The notes under the pieces are model-generated. The model ran no database searches and was not told the DNA's origin. It saw only the letters and a program-made list of their open reading frames with translations. A program made the translations under genes and the position numbers. DNA of 64,000 nucleotides from Prunella strophiata (taxonomy: Eukaryota; Chordata; Aves; Passeriformes; Prunellidae), in the NCBI GenBank assembly GCA_036583965.1, contig JAZBQD010000034.1, positions 14,445,040 to 14,509,039 of the forward strand, given 5' to 3'. Shown here one piece after another: positions 37,621-49,600 of the stretch (the stretch's first letter is position 1; every line of letters begins with the position of its first letter).

Positions 37621-39482
37621 GAAGCCAAACCAAACTAAAGCGCTTCCCATTTAATCCTTACTTTACAAAAAACCTAAAGAAGGCTTTTCCAAAATCAATT
37701 CTAGGTGCTAACCAGCTAGACAGTATTTTATGCAAGTTATGCAAAGACTCACCTTTGAGATAACTGCAGGCATAACAGAAATGAGTGATAAAACAGATTC
37801 CTTGCTGGCATGAAGAGGGAGAATCACTACACATTTTCATTAAGTGCTTACAGGCATAGGGAAGCATCCTGTCTTAACTTTTAAAGATGTCAAGCTCTGG
37901 TTGCTTGCCTAGGGCCACAGTGACTGCAGCACACACTTTGGTCTGAGGCCATCCACCCAGGTGCAGGCTGGACAGCTGCACACAGCAGGTGCCTCAGGTG
38001 CCACCACCACAAAATGAAAGGATTGCTCATCTGCTCCATGGGAACTCCATGAGCATAATGGCTTTCCAAACAGTCAGTCCTCATGCAGTGCACTAGAGGG
38101 GCAAAGGGAAATTTCCATCATTTACAGGATTGGCCTGAAATCAAAAAGATGGAAAGAGTCACAGTATTTTTGTTTCCTGTAATAGTGAGAATGGAAAGCA
38201 TTTAGATCTGTGGTTGACAGTGGGATCAAATTCAAATTTTGATTTTAAAGTTCTGTCTTTGTGAACTAAGTCAAATCCTCATGTTCAGTGACAGTAATTT
38301 CTTTGGATGAGGGACACCATCACTGATTCTGACCTGTCAATATTTTTAAAGTAATATATAATATTTATGTTAAAAAATAAATTAAAAAAATAATTTCTCT
38401 TTTCTAAACAAATATGTTTATACTTGTTCCATAAAACTTCACTATTAATAAGATGGTGAAATATCTGTCCCTGTAGAAAGAGGCATGCTGCTGTGACACT
38501 ATCTTGTTTGCCTTTCATCACTGAGAACATTAGTGCACTTCCTACTGGGATAAAGATTTATAGGTTCTTAGATTTTTGGAAACAGTTAATTAGGGAGCTG
38601 CACCAAGTCTCAGGAAAAGGAAGCCCAGAGCCTTTTGCAAAATGTGAAATAAAGCTCCATATTCAACTCTTCAGTGCCAGCTGGAGGAGATAGAAAGAAG
38701 ACAACTGCAGAACCCTGAAAAGAAAGGAAGCCCTTTTCTAGACATGGAACAATCCACACATTTTAGAGCCCCAGCCTTGGCTCTTCCACAGTTAAATACC
38801 AGGACAAACAGAAATAAAATTGTAACAAAAGTAATTTCTTACCTCCTAGGAGCATGCACTAGGGAAGAAAGGATCCTACTTGAAGGCAAACCTGCATCCA
38901 CAATTAGCAAGGGCAGGCAAACTTGGCTTCAGAGTCACAAGTTATTCCTGCTTTATTTACTTTATTAGAATGTGAAATAAAGTGGAACTGAAGAGAGCTT
39001 CCTTAGCTGTTGAGATTTAAGTAAAAGAATTTTTTTTTTCCTCCTGAGTCACTCAGAAGAAACAGTTGAGCTAAAGATGAAGCTTATGATACTTAGCAAA
39101 TTTCCCTCTTGTTTATGAAGTGCTGTGTCATGTCTAGGAGGGAAGAAAGGAGGAGTTGAGAAGTTTGATATCTTTAACCTCTTTTATATCTATTAGCTAT
39201 CAAGCAAAGCAAAAGATGCTAAATGCACTAAAGTTATTATTTGTCACTATAAACAAATCATCTCCTGGAATTCCCCATTCCCTTGCAGGCATGCTCAAAT
39301 GATGCTTTACAGTCTCTTCTCTCTGGTTCTTGGCCCAGAATAATGGGATGGAAGGGGAGGTTATGAGCTGAGTGGCTGCTGAAGGGCCCTGCTGGGACTG
39401 GCTGTGCTCTCCCTCATGTCAGCATGCCAGACAGGGAGCAGGGAACACGTGGGCTGCAGCAGGAATGTCACACCAAGAAGGG
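37621..39482. other. Noncoding DNA
   Basis: No gene is seen. A CTCF-like GCACTAGAGGGGCA at 38090-38103 has one extra G compared with the core consensus and is a weak match. Around 37895-38000 some words recall an antisense MIR SINE but not enough to call. NF-kB-like GGAATTCCCC is at 39267-39276 as a single motif. Confidence 0.5.
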
Positions 39483-39510
39483 CTTTCTTTATTTCTTTCT
39501 TTCTTTTTTA
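39483..39510 (+). repeat. TTTC-type microsatellite
   Basis: About 28 bases of interrupted CTTT units ending in a short T run. It is pyrimidine-only and likely length-variable between individuals. Confidence 0.8.
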
Positions 39511-39579
39511 ATGCTATTACACTGGAGTTTTCTGTCCAAAGCTGGTGGGTGGAAGTGAATACCTTGGGGACTGTTGGCC

Positions 39580-39730
39580 TCCTCACATTAACTTGTTAAT
39601 GTCTGCTCAGAGCCCTGAGGAATTTAATTGCTAACAATAGGAACCAGTTAATGCTGTAATAACCAAATAAGCTTCTGCTCCCTGACATTAATTAGGCAGA
39701 ACTATATTAACAATATTGTATTTAAAAGGA
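39580..39730. other. TAAT-rich block, possible regulatory element
   Basis: Contains repeated ATTAAC and GTTAAT half-sites (for example ATTAACTTGTTAAT and GTTAATGCTGTAATAAC) together with ATTAATTAGG. These resemble HNF1 and homeodomain sites. No repeat or frame explains it; function is inferred from motif density only. Confidence 0.2.
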
Positions 39731-39810
39731 TAAAAAACCCCAACAGATACATTTTACAGTGTGAAAAGATGAACAAATCTCTCACACTTTTTTGTATCTT
39801 TCTGAGTAAG

Positions 39811-39965
39811 AACCATAGACCTACAGAACATCTTGAACTGGAAGTGACCCACAGGGATCATCAAAGTCCAGCTTTTATCCCTGTACTGGACACCCCCAGG
39901 AATCACAGCATGTGCCTGAGAGCAATGTCCAAACACTTCTTGAAGAAGGCAGAGTTAGTCTGGGG
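39811..39965 (-). mobile_element. CR1 LINE 3' end, 5'-truncated, diverged
   Basis: The same CR1 tip as at 16968-17095, antisense and more diverged. The left edge AACCATAGA-CCTACAGAA is a mutated form of the CR1 terminal repeats. The words GGGATCATCAAAGTCCAG, ATCACAGCATGTGCCTGAG and GTCCAAACACTTCTTGAA then follow in the expected order. No coding sequence remains. It stops close to the same internal CR1 position as the other copy and runs straight into an A/C-rich tract on the right. Confidence 0.85.
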
Positions 39966-40052
39966 AAAAAAACCAACAACAACAAAAAAACCCAAACAAA
40001 ACAAAACAAACAAGCAAACAATGAAAAACCAAAACTAGAAACCAAAAAACAA
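39966..40052 (+). repeat. A/C-rich low-complexity tract
   Basis: Almost purely A and C, with AACAAC, CCCAAAC and AAAACAAAAC words. It abuts the 5'-truncated side of the CR1 fragment, so it is not that element's own tail, which would lie on the left. The lysine/asparagine-rich frames across it are artefacts. Confidence 0.85.
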
Positions 40053-43000
40053 CCTGCCCCATCCTCCCAAAAAATCCTGGAGACATTATATTCTATTATT
40101 AGACTGCTTGAGGGAAATGAAAAAGAGAGGTAGAAGAAGATTTGGCTCTGGAAAATGGGTGAAGTCTGGAAGATGTAGGAAGAAAGCAGATTTTAAAAAC
40201 CAAGAGCCTATCCTAAAGTCTCCTGACACATAAATATCTCCAAATTAGCAAGTTTGTATAAAAACTTGTAAGTTTTCCCCATTTTAAGTTGGAAGGTTGT
40301 AAAGTCATACTTACTGTATTCTATTCAGTTTGAGTTTCAAAAGCCAGAAAAAATGATTTTGCTTTACTAATCAAACAAGAATTCTTCACTGTGATCTCCA
40401 TCACAGATCAATGGATGTGTTCACATAAACTCTGGCTGAGTTCTGAGAAGTCTTGTGTGAATGATTTGGATGTGGATAGAGCTGCCTGCTTGGATCAGCC
40501 AATGCAGTTAATCAGACCTGCACACTGAATACTGGTGCTATTTGTATGTGCACAAGAAAGAAAATCCTTTGTAGTAGAGACAGAACTTGCAGTTTTAGCT
40601 TCCACTGATTTCTATAAAAGCCATTTACTGACTATACATAGCTTTAAAAGAGAGCATAGCTGTCACACCCATTGCTCTGTAATAGCCAGGCAGTTTGAGA
40701 ATCGATGGAACTCCAGTAGAGGACTGGAGAGCAAAACTTTGTCTGGTTTTTTTTGGAATATTTTGACAGTACTATGACAAGTAGGACCTTTCAGAACAGT
40801 AAGACAGCCACAGCTGTTTGCATATGCATCAGGATGGATGATTTTAACAGGCATTACATTTTCTAGAAATGCAGAAGCATAGCCAAACCTGTAGCACAAA
40901 TATAGAATTATATTTCTATTCAATTTCCTTTGATCTGCCAGAATCAGGCTATTTAATAAACCTGGTAAAATAAAGATGAATAATTACTGAGCCTCCTTAT
41001 TTTGAAGAAATGCAGTATGGGATCTTTCTGAAAGCTATGGTCTTTGAGAATGATTTCAAGATAATGGCTCATAACCATTGTAATTTACTGCAGCCTTAGT
41101 GAATACACTTGTTTTGCTGCTCCAGGAGCATTCAGGAGACAAAACCCCACAAACTTTGCCATAACAAGATAAGCAGAGACTAGCATTTCCAGGATTTATT
41201 TCCTACAGTATCAAAAAATGACTGTTTCTTGCTCGTGCCTACCAGCTTCTCTTTGCAACTTCGTATTTATCTACAAACAGTAGTTGATAAAGTCTCCTAG
41301 CAACTCTGCCAAGAAAGGAAACTGCCTCTTCCATCATATTGGAAAACACAGTGATCTTTGCCCCAGAATACATCTGCAACTTTTAAAGAGGAAATTGTTA
41401 AAATATAAAATGGAAGTCCAAATAATGCTATAACAGAAGAAAATTTTACAGTTAAAATTTTCACTGGGATATAATGTTTAATTAGAAAAGAAAAAAATAG
41501 AAAAAACAGGTTGAGGGGGAGCAATGTTTGGTTTGGGTGTGAGGTTTTTTCCCTCTTTTTTCTTTTTGCATTCTTATATTTGTGAGCATAATTGGAAAGT
41601 ACCTTAGCTTTAATTGTTCCTCAAAAAAGGTACTTGAATCTGAGCAGTGAGAGTAAATTTGAAGACCATCAATTCTGCTAGCCCCTACAATATGTACTTT
41701 GCAAATCTGTTATGCAAGTATTAATCTACTAAATTTCTGTTGGAATGCCACAGGGCACTCATTACCAGCAATAGAGGGAAGATGCTCCAGCAGGGAGGTT
41801 TGTGACCTGAAAACAGCACAGGTGTGATACAGCCTCACATCATTTACACACAGCATCAAACTGCTTGTTCTAAGTCTCAAGGCATGACTATGACTCTTCT
41901 TCAAGTCAGGAACCTACCAGAGTTAATCACTTATAAATAAAGTAGTCTGAATAAAATCCCACCCTTAATATGTGTATTTATGTCATCAGCCCTGAGCAAG
42001 AAGATTTAAGCTAAGTCAAACTTTCTGTGTCAGCTGTAGGTACCTACAGACAATCAAACAGTGTTGGACATTACATTGCTACAGGACTTTGGCCTGAGTG
42101 CTGGGCAGGAATAGGACACAAACCCAAAAAGCCCTGGTTAACCCTCTGGTCCATCTCCTCTGAAAGTCATCAGCCCCACTTCAGAGCATCAACACTGCAC
42201 TCTGGCAGAAGTTAAAGATTGAAACATCTGATGCTGATTTTAGTCCTGTTTCTGACTTTCTGGGCTTTTGTAGGACTCAGAACACTGGTGCTAGTCCAGG
42301 GTAGAATTCAGCTGTGCCATGTTTTACAGAGGAAAATATTTAATGCAGAAGTACTGTGCTCACTTGGTGAGTAGTAAACCTGTTTAACAAAGGTTAAATT
42401 GTATCAATCTCACAAACCATGAGATTTCTTTCATAGAACAAAAACACTTTATGGGCATCATTACACTTCCAATACAAATGGCAGAGAAAGGTGGAGCTCT
42501 CCTAACCCATCTACCCACCCATCATCACTCTCCAAGCACCTGTTTTCAGTAACTCAAGCTCTGCTTTATGAAAGTGGAATGTTTAGGAGCAAAAGTACAA
42601 AGCATTACTTTCTGCAAATCTGTTCTATCATTTTTGACAAAGGGGAGAGAATATTTTCTTGTCTCCCTCTCAACACATTTTTTCCCTGTTCTCTTTACAG
42701 AGCAGGGAAAAATATCCTGTCAATTCTAAAGTTTAAACCACTGAGACTAAAGCCATGGTGATGCTTCTTTAATTAAAGCATTTCTCACAAGGGCCTTGAG
42801 GTGCAGGAGGAAAAATAATAAGGCACAGGGATTGAATTTTATGCAAGTTCTTCACTTGAATTGCAGACATATACAATCTGGCTTAAATCAGTGAAGGAAG
42901 GGAGCTTGAGCAGCCAGTCAGGCTCCACTCCTGCATGTTAATGAATACCCTGTAGAGCAGTCTGATATCTAAGAGAAGACTACCAAAATGATATTGCTTT

Positions 43001-44070
43001 TATTATTTAGAATCATTCCACGACACAATGTAATGCAATATCACCTCAGCAGAACAGCTAATGCCTTGGGAAGTAGAATAGTTATATCACAAGTATCTCA
43101 GCAAGTACTTACATAAGCAAGGAGCACAAGACTGTTCCTGTAAGCCTTTCAGACAGCAACTCTATTTCCTTCTGAGGTATTTGCTCTGGCAAAAGGTACA
43201 GGAAAAGGCCATCCCAGTCCATGTCCTGGGCACTTTTCCCCTGTAGTTAGAGCTAGATATTGGCATGGTATTACTAAAACCCATTTTTTAAAGACAGAAG
43301 CAAATCTAACAGGATTCTGTAACATTTCTATTAACTCCGTTGGTTATATCAGAGTTTGTTTTCAAAGGCTATCTAAAAAACAGGTTTTAATAGCTACTGG
43401 GGAAGTGCTATTTTTGAGGAGGTCTGAAAGGTAACCCAACGTGTTTTAAAAGAGTTATTAAATGAAACACAACATGTAAAGATCTGAAGTACTGCTGGCT
43501 TTGTTTAGCTGGTGGATGTTAACTCCAGAAAGATCTGTGTGTATTCAACTAAGAAAACATCCCAAATAACTGTGGGAAAGTGACTCTCAGTTTAGGACTC
43601 CCTGTCATTCTCCAAGTCAGGTTGCACAACGAGTTCCTCTTACCTTTCTTAGGATGGGCACAATCACAGACTCACTGCAAAATGCCCTTTGTGGAGCCCT
43701 GGTTTGTATGACATGGCACAGATCTTGGGCAGGAACATTTATCTCATCCCTCAGCTCCCTCTTCTAACAACTGAGACCTCTACCCTGCAGCACTCTGGGA
43801 TCTGCAAGGCAGACCTGCTTAGGGCACTGCAAATCTTTTTACCTCCACTGCTTTGTAAGGAGAAGCTAATACTTGTTACCATGCACAAGCAGAACAAAAC
43901 AGTGCTGTTTGTAGTTCTGGCTGTATCAAAGATTCTACTGATCAAAATGGACAAATTTGTCCTATGCCAAATTTCTACATGCCTTGTCTTCCCCCAGACA
44001 TTATACAACATAGGGTGAGTTAGTTAGGAGATCTGTCCTTGTGCCACTGAGGTGGAAAAGGCTGTTATGG
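40053..44070. other. Noncoding AT-rich unique DNA
   Basis: No gene is seen; frames of up to about 109 codons (43689-44018 plus and its antisense shadow) have no domain. A good 3' splice-like tract at 42680-42702 is not followed by a donor and a convincing frame. No repeat was recognised. Confidence 0.5.
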
Positions 44071-44082
44071 CGAAAGTGAAAA
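44071..44082 (+). promoter_or_regulatory. Candidate IRF/ISRE-type element
   Basis: CGAAAGTGAAAA fits the interferon regulatory factor pattern of two GAAA half-sites two bases apart, here with a CpG at the first half-site. IRF proteins bind such sites in immune-responsive enhancers. It is an isolated motif with no promoter beside it, so occupancy is speculative. Confidence 0.25.
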
Positions 44083-44925
44083 TATATACCATTCCCAGGG
44101 AGAAATATTTTTAAAAAAGATTAAAAATTGTTCTGTCCTCTTCTAAACAGAGATTTGGGTTTACCTGTTTATTTCTTTATCTAGAGAGACAGAATAATTC
44201 AAGAACCCACAGAAATGAAATCATGTTGAATGCAATAGGTTGAAGCTTTTAAGCTTACAGTAAATTCTCGGCTCTGAAGCAACATTACACCTTGCTGATA
44301 TCTGCTTATTCAGATTGAAACACTTGTGGATTATATACAGAGAACAAAGCTCATTTGTTAAAAACAAACTGATTCAGAGAAGTCATTAAAAATACCTACC
44401 ATAATAAACATTATCATAATAAATCATAGCGAGTCATGAGTAAGAAAACCTAGCAAATTTATAAAGGTTTAAAGTAATTTTCTGTGCCCACTGATCTCCC
44501 AGATCACCATAAAGTTAAATTTTTCCTGAACTATTTCACACAGCAGAAGCCGAATACATTTGTGTAGGTATTGTAATGAATCCATTTCTATTATGCAGCT
44601 GATAAAATAAAAGTTAATTCCTAGAGATCATGGCCTTCAGGGGCAGAGGTTACAGAGATAATGAAAATTTAATATGGAGTCTTTGAAAGTTTGTGACATT
44701 ATCTGATATAAATGCAGTTTAACTAAGGAAAATTAAATGTGATCTATCAGTTTTGAACTAGATGAAAATCTAAAACCCTGGACCTCTGGATTGCAGATGT
44801 TCAAATGTAATAACTCTACATTCAAATTATTTCTGGTAATTAAAGAATTGATATAAAGAACACATTGCCAGCAAAGGTTTCTGTATGTCATTTTTGGCAC
44901 CACTCTTTTGACCAAAATGTGTGGG
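44083..44925. other. AT-rich noncoding DNA, possibly conserved
   Basis: No gene. 44220-44620 is high-complexity AT-rich DNA with TTATTC, AATAAATCATAGCG and CATAAA words, no repeat signature and a few isolated CpGs. This composition is seen in conserved noncoding elements. Unverified. Confidence 0.3.
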
Positions 44926-44947
44926 TTTTTTTTTTTTTTTTTTTTTT
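44926..44947 (+). repeat. Poly(T) run, 22 T
   Basis: An uninterrupted run of 22 T. No recognisable retroposed sequence follows it on the right in antisense, so it is listed as a homopolymer only. Confidence 0.9.
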
Positions 44948-45794
44948 GTTACCACCTCAAAACTAGATTATTGTTTAGATTATTAGATCATTATCTCAAA
45001 AGGAGAAAGGCAAAGTCCTTTTGGACTCCATTCACAGTTTTCTCCTCCATTACCCAAATACGCACCAGAAATTCAACAGCAGTGCCACTCTTGCAAGTAG
45101 TGACAAATAACATCTGCAATGGGAACAGCAGGGAAAATTAGACAGACAGAATGCAATTACTTGCACTGGAATCTGGCCAAGACACTCAAATTAGCAACAG
45201 GACAATGAAAAAATCTTGTAAAAAAATCTGAAGTCAAGGAACACCTGGAGTGCTCTTTTTGCTAAGCAAATGCAATATCAAAAGCTGGAGGATGGCAGCA
45301 GCAGCCAGAAGCTTAACCAGACTGTCCCTAACACCAGGTGGATGCCACTTGTAGGATACACACAGCATGTCTGCCTGAAGGATGTGGCAAACCACCTCTA
45401 GCTCTTCCTCAAGCATGAAGGGAATTAAAATCAGCTTCTGGACAAAAGGACTAGAACACATTGGTATGTGCCTGGTGACCTCTGGCTCCAGAGAGTGTAG
45501 AAAAAGAAGTCAGAAAAACTATCATCAAGGAGATGGTGATTTGAACAAGTTGTTCTTGATGTGTTAGGTTTCATTACACTTTCCAGAAGAGATGAAATAA
45601 CCACAGAAACTGGTTCTGACTTTATTTACTGTGATTAAATGAAATAACATTTTCTTACTATTTCATCCGTTCATTAGCTCTGCCAAATCAAAAACCAAGC
45701 AAACAGATCAGGCACTCTGAAAGCTAAACACTGCACAGAACTGCTGCTAAATCATAAAACCCCCATCTGCACCTATGCTGCTTAAAAAGGAGCT
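44948..45794. other. Noncoding DNA
   Basis: No gene or recognisable repeat; frames are under 78 codons. Confidence 0.5.
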
Positions 45795-45905
45795 GGGCTT
45801 GGTGGCATAATGGTCTCTAACTGTTCATATTCATCAGAATTTGATTCTAGAATCAGCTTACTAGCTCCCCTTTTTCAACTCCCCCTTCACTGTAAAACCA
45901 ACAAA
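45795..45905 (+). mobile_element. MIR-like tRNA-derived SINE remnant
   Basis: TGGCATAATGG at about 45801-45811 fits a tRNA A box. TTTGATTCTAG at about 45840-45850 sits at B-box distance and is close to the degenerate tRNA B box. CTTACTAGCT follows directly, as in the core of MIR elements just after the B box, and later CACTGTAAAAC recalls the MIR downstream word ending TCTGTAAAATG. Birds carry few, very old MIR copies, so heavy divergence is expected. It includes a perfect 12 bp palindrome, GATTCTAGAATC (45843-45854). A chance resemblance is possible. Confidence 0.4.
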
Positions 45906-46655
45906 AGATGTTTCTGTCATGCAGAAGTAGAGAAGCTGGAAGGACAGTGAGCAAATCAAGGCTTGACACTGAAGGATGAAGTCTGTTCCCCTTCCCTGGT
46001 TCAAATTCTGCCTGGTTGTAGGCAGCTGGAAAATGCAGATTGGCACCTACTGACTGCTCCATGGTGGCCCTTCCTCCTGCCTGCAGCTCCTTTCTGTACA
46101 AGGAAGATAACAAGGTTTGTTTGCTGGGGAAAGCAAAAGATAAAAATAACTGGTGTCAGTAACTGATGTGTAAAAATGTTGTGTTCTCTTTAGATAACTC
46201 TCGTACGAATCCAGGAAATGAAGATGGAAAAATAAAATCTAAACTTGGGCTTGGATTTACTAGGAGGCAAAAAATGAGGCTCCTAATTGTTATTGAATCA
46301 ACAATATAGTAATACCAAAAGGTTTGAGCTTCAATAACATTACCTGGTAGATTTCATCATGATACATTACTAGGGCTAAGGAAATGCTAATTCTGAAGCA
46401 GTATGGAGCTCCCTCTTGTTGGAACACTGGTTAAATCTCAGTTGGTTTGGTACCAAAGGTAGCATGGCTGGTGACAGTTTGAAGATCCCAAGTTATCTGA
46501 AATATTTTGTGGGGATGGATTTGGCTGAAGCAGAGAAGCACAGTCAGTAACAGAAGTCCCAAAATCTGAATCTGGTGCTTTTGACAGAGCACTGGGCAGC
46601 TCTGCAATACCACAGAAAAGTAGGAGGAGAAAAGGAAAGGACACAGGCTACAAAT
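45906..46655. other. Noncoding DNA
   Basis: No gene is seen. Minus-strand frames near 45853-46113 are shadows without domains. Confidence 0.5.
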
Positions 46656-46699
46656 AAAAAAAAAAAAAAAAAAAAAAAAGGGAAAAAAAAAAAAAAAAA
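46656..46699 (+). repeat. Interrupted poly(A): 24 A, GGG, 17 A
   Basis: Two long A runs (46656-46679 and 46683-46699) separated by GGG. No mRNA-like sequence, polyadenylation signal or flanking duplication was found to support a retroposon. Confidence 0.9.
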
Positions 46700-49600
46700 G
46701 AAAACTGCTGAACTAGGAATTCCAGCAAGAGCCACAATTATAATTTCTAAAATAACCTCTGTTCAAGTAATTTCTGTGAAATTTTGGCTCGAGAGATACT
46801 GTGTTATATAATACAGTTGCACTCCAAGTGTGTCTGTTATCTAAGCTTATTGCTTGTACTTTGTTTACCTACATCTAGATTTCAAACCATCCAGCTCCCT
46901 TAATTTCAGAGAGCAACTTTTTGATTCTCTGTAGGCAAGTCAGCATCAGAACAAGCAAACAGCTACAGATCATGGTCTGCTGGGTCTCAGAGAAGCAAGA
47001 AAAAACTGCAGTAAAACTTTGAAAGAGCTTTGAATATCAGAAGCATCTTTAGCAAGCCCTGAAGTCCAGAGTATTTCTGAGTTAATCTAACCTAAAGCAA
47101 TAGAAAGGATGAGTAGAACAGAACAGGCTTAAAGGCAGCCTCAAGAATTAGTGCTGCTCAGAGGTTACAGGCAGCATGAAACATGCCACCAGAAAGCTGT
47201 GCCAGGAACAGTTTCTTGAGGATGTTTCTGATTTAATGTCAGCAGGGTAAGAAAAGCATTGTTCTGCCATCCTGATGAGACAGCCTGAGCACACCCCAAA
47301 GAAATACTCAACACATTTCCTTCTAAGTGAACAGTACTGATAACCCAACAAACTGGCTCCCAATCATCACAGTCCATACGTTTTCTAATGCCTGGTCAGA
47401 GACAATGTCACTGCTGGTACAGAACTCATGGAACCCTTCCTATTCCTGACCCAGGGCCAGCAAGTGCAGCCAGGTTCCCAGTGCAAATGGATTAGGGTGG
47501 GCAAGTGTGCCATGAGGGCCAGGGAGGCAGACAGGCTCCACAAACAGGGAAGCAAGAGCTGCATGCCAGCTACCTAATTGTGGAGCTGGTGTCTGCTGGG
47601 AAGCCAGCTGCCTTCCCAGCCTTCCAGATGGAAATGAGAATGTTAAAGATAGTAGACAATGAAGGGTACATGAAAATCAAATTAAATAAAGACGACTTGC
47701 ACTACAATTGTGATCTGTTCTGACTGATCCTTTTTTGTGAAAAGCACCTCAGGGTTTTCCTTTTTCTACATGAGGTGAAAAAGTTGATTATAGAAGAAGG
47801 TGATGAAGGAAAAAGTACATTGGAACGGTTGTCTTTAATCTCCAAGTATACAACCACATATAGCAGCCATGAGGGAAAAGTTCAGAGTTCCCTTTTGAAT
47901 TATTACAGTTTGCACTTTTACATGAATCTTTTCAAAATTCTTCCATTTTGCAATCTGAAATAACTGCTTGTATTTTCTTTGTTTTCATGCAGACAGTGAT
48001 GCCAAGACTTCCTCCTAGTCTTGATCAATGAGAACAAGAGATAGCAGCTCTTTGGAGCCCCAGAGAGGGTAGGTAATTTCTGACTCACACAACACTCACA
48101 CTGATGTCTGAGATAAGGTGAACACTCAGCTGAACAAGCTTCCCTGTACAGAATATTAGCACAACATCAAGGGTTGAGTTCCAGCTGACTCACTGATGTC
48201 AATACAATGATATTTATTTCACTAGGGCACATTTATCCTTAATTAATAATAAACCATTTTCAACAGTGTCAATTGAATGTAAAATTAAGCCACACCACCC
48301 TGTTGCTAGTACATGGTTATGGCCATTAAACTACAGCTGAAAACGTCTGCAAAAATCTGATAAGGTCATTGCTGGATTACAAATCACTGCAACTTCAGTC
48401 CATCCAAATCATTATTCAATCCTTCCAAAACTCTGGATTTGATCTCTGTCATCAGAGAGTTCAGAAAGAAACATACATATTTCTCTACATGAAATCAGTG
48501 CCCAAGTAGGATAAGACCTAATTCAGGTAATATCACATAGTAAGTTTAGATTTACATAAAGAAAGATAAGAGGAAAACCAGAATTAAATGTGCAGAACCA
48601 TGCATTAAATCTTTTTGTGGATTTTCTTAAGCATTACATGGCTGCAGGAATAAGCCCAGGGTCTTTGAATTATGCTATAAATACATCAAAATAACTTTCT
48701 TACTACTTGCCTGTTGCTGACTTATGGGTCCTTTCCACAGAGATTTCTGCCAAAAAAATGAACTTCTGTCCAAGTTCACAGCTGATGGAAACTAATTTCA
48801 ATGTGCCTCACAATTGGTGTGAATTAGTGGAGCCCAGCTGACCTCACTCTAATTTGAGAGCTTCTACTACTACAGATTTGCATTTAGAAATTACTCATCA
48901 AGCCAAATTCCAAATACTTTCATCTCCTTTCCAATCATAGAGACCATAAGGAGTGTGTGTTCTTTGGCCTTTCAAATGTAATTATTAGTGAGAAAAATAC
49001 TCCAGCTAAATGAATCTCTCCCTCACCATCTTTTATATTTTCTAGTTCTGCTTCACAATGTTTTGCTCTCTACTTTATATTCCAGAATTCACCTTCTTCT
49101 TTCACTACAGCTGAATTTAAAGAAATTATTTTAACATTTGATGAAATAACTGTTAAAATAAACTTCTCTGTTTCCTTTTGATAGATAATCTTGTATGTAT
49201 TTCAATATCTTAAAGTATCAGGCATGTATTGATGACCTAATCCTTTACTCATAAGCAGGGATCTGGCCCTAAGTTTATGTAAGCAACATCCCAAACCCAA
49301 GCACATAAGTAAAACAAGCCAGTGTTTGTTAAAATGCTTTCTAAACAAACACAGGACTTGCTCCAAATAGCAGTAGACAGCAAGAATAGAAATAGTTAAA
49401 TTTTTCAGGATGCCCACTCAATGACAAAAGATTAAAGTGGCTGTCTTGTAGCTAAATTAATTGGTAGGATGTCATTGATGAGTAGATGCCAAGCCCAAGT
49501 CCCCAGAGATTCTCAGACCTTTAAAGTCCTACAAATGCCTCCTGGAAGGTGTTTAGAGTCTGTGTTGCAGGAGTCAGCCCCCTCACTTGTCAGCACACAT

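Noticed and set aside
37895..38000. Words resembling an antisense MIR SINE (TTGCCTAGGGCCACAG and CACCCAGGTG)
   Set aside because: Matches are patchy, and A-box and tRNA-like parts cannot be placed; a profile search would decide.
39267..39276. NF-kB-like GGAATTCCCC
   Set aside because: Single ten-base motif without supporting context; expected by chance.
42680..42757. Strong-looking 3' splice site TTCTCTTTACAG with an open segment after it
   Set aside because: No good donor and no gene-like codons; acceptor-like tracts are common in T-rich DNA.
47628..47723. Open segment after a CTTCCAG acceptor-like tract on the plus strand
   Set aside because: The codon pattern is weak, the segment contains AATAAA in frame and no protein family is recalled.
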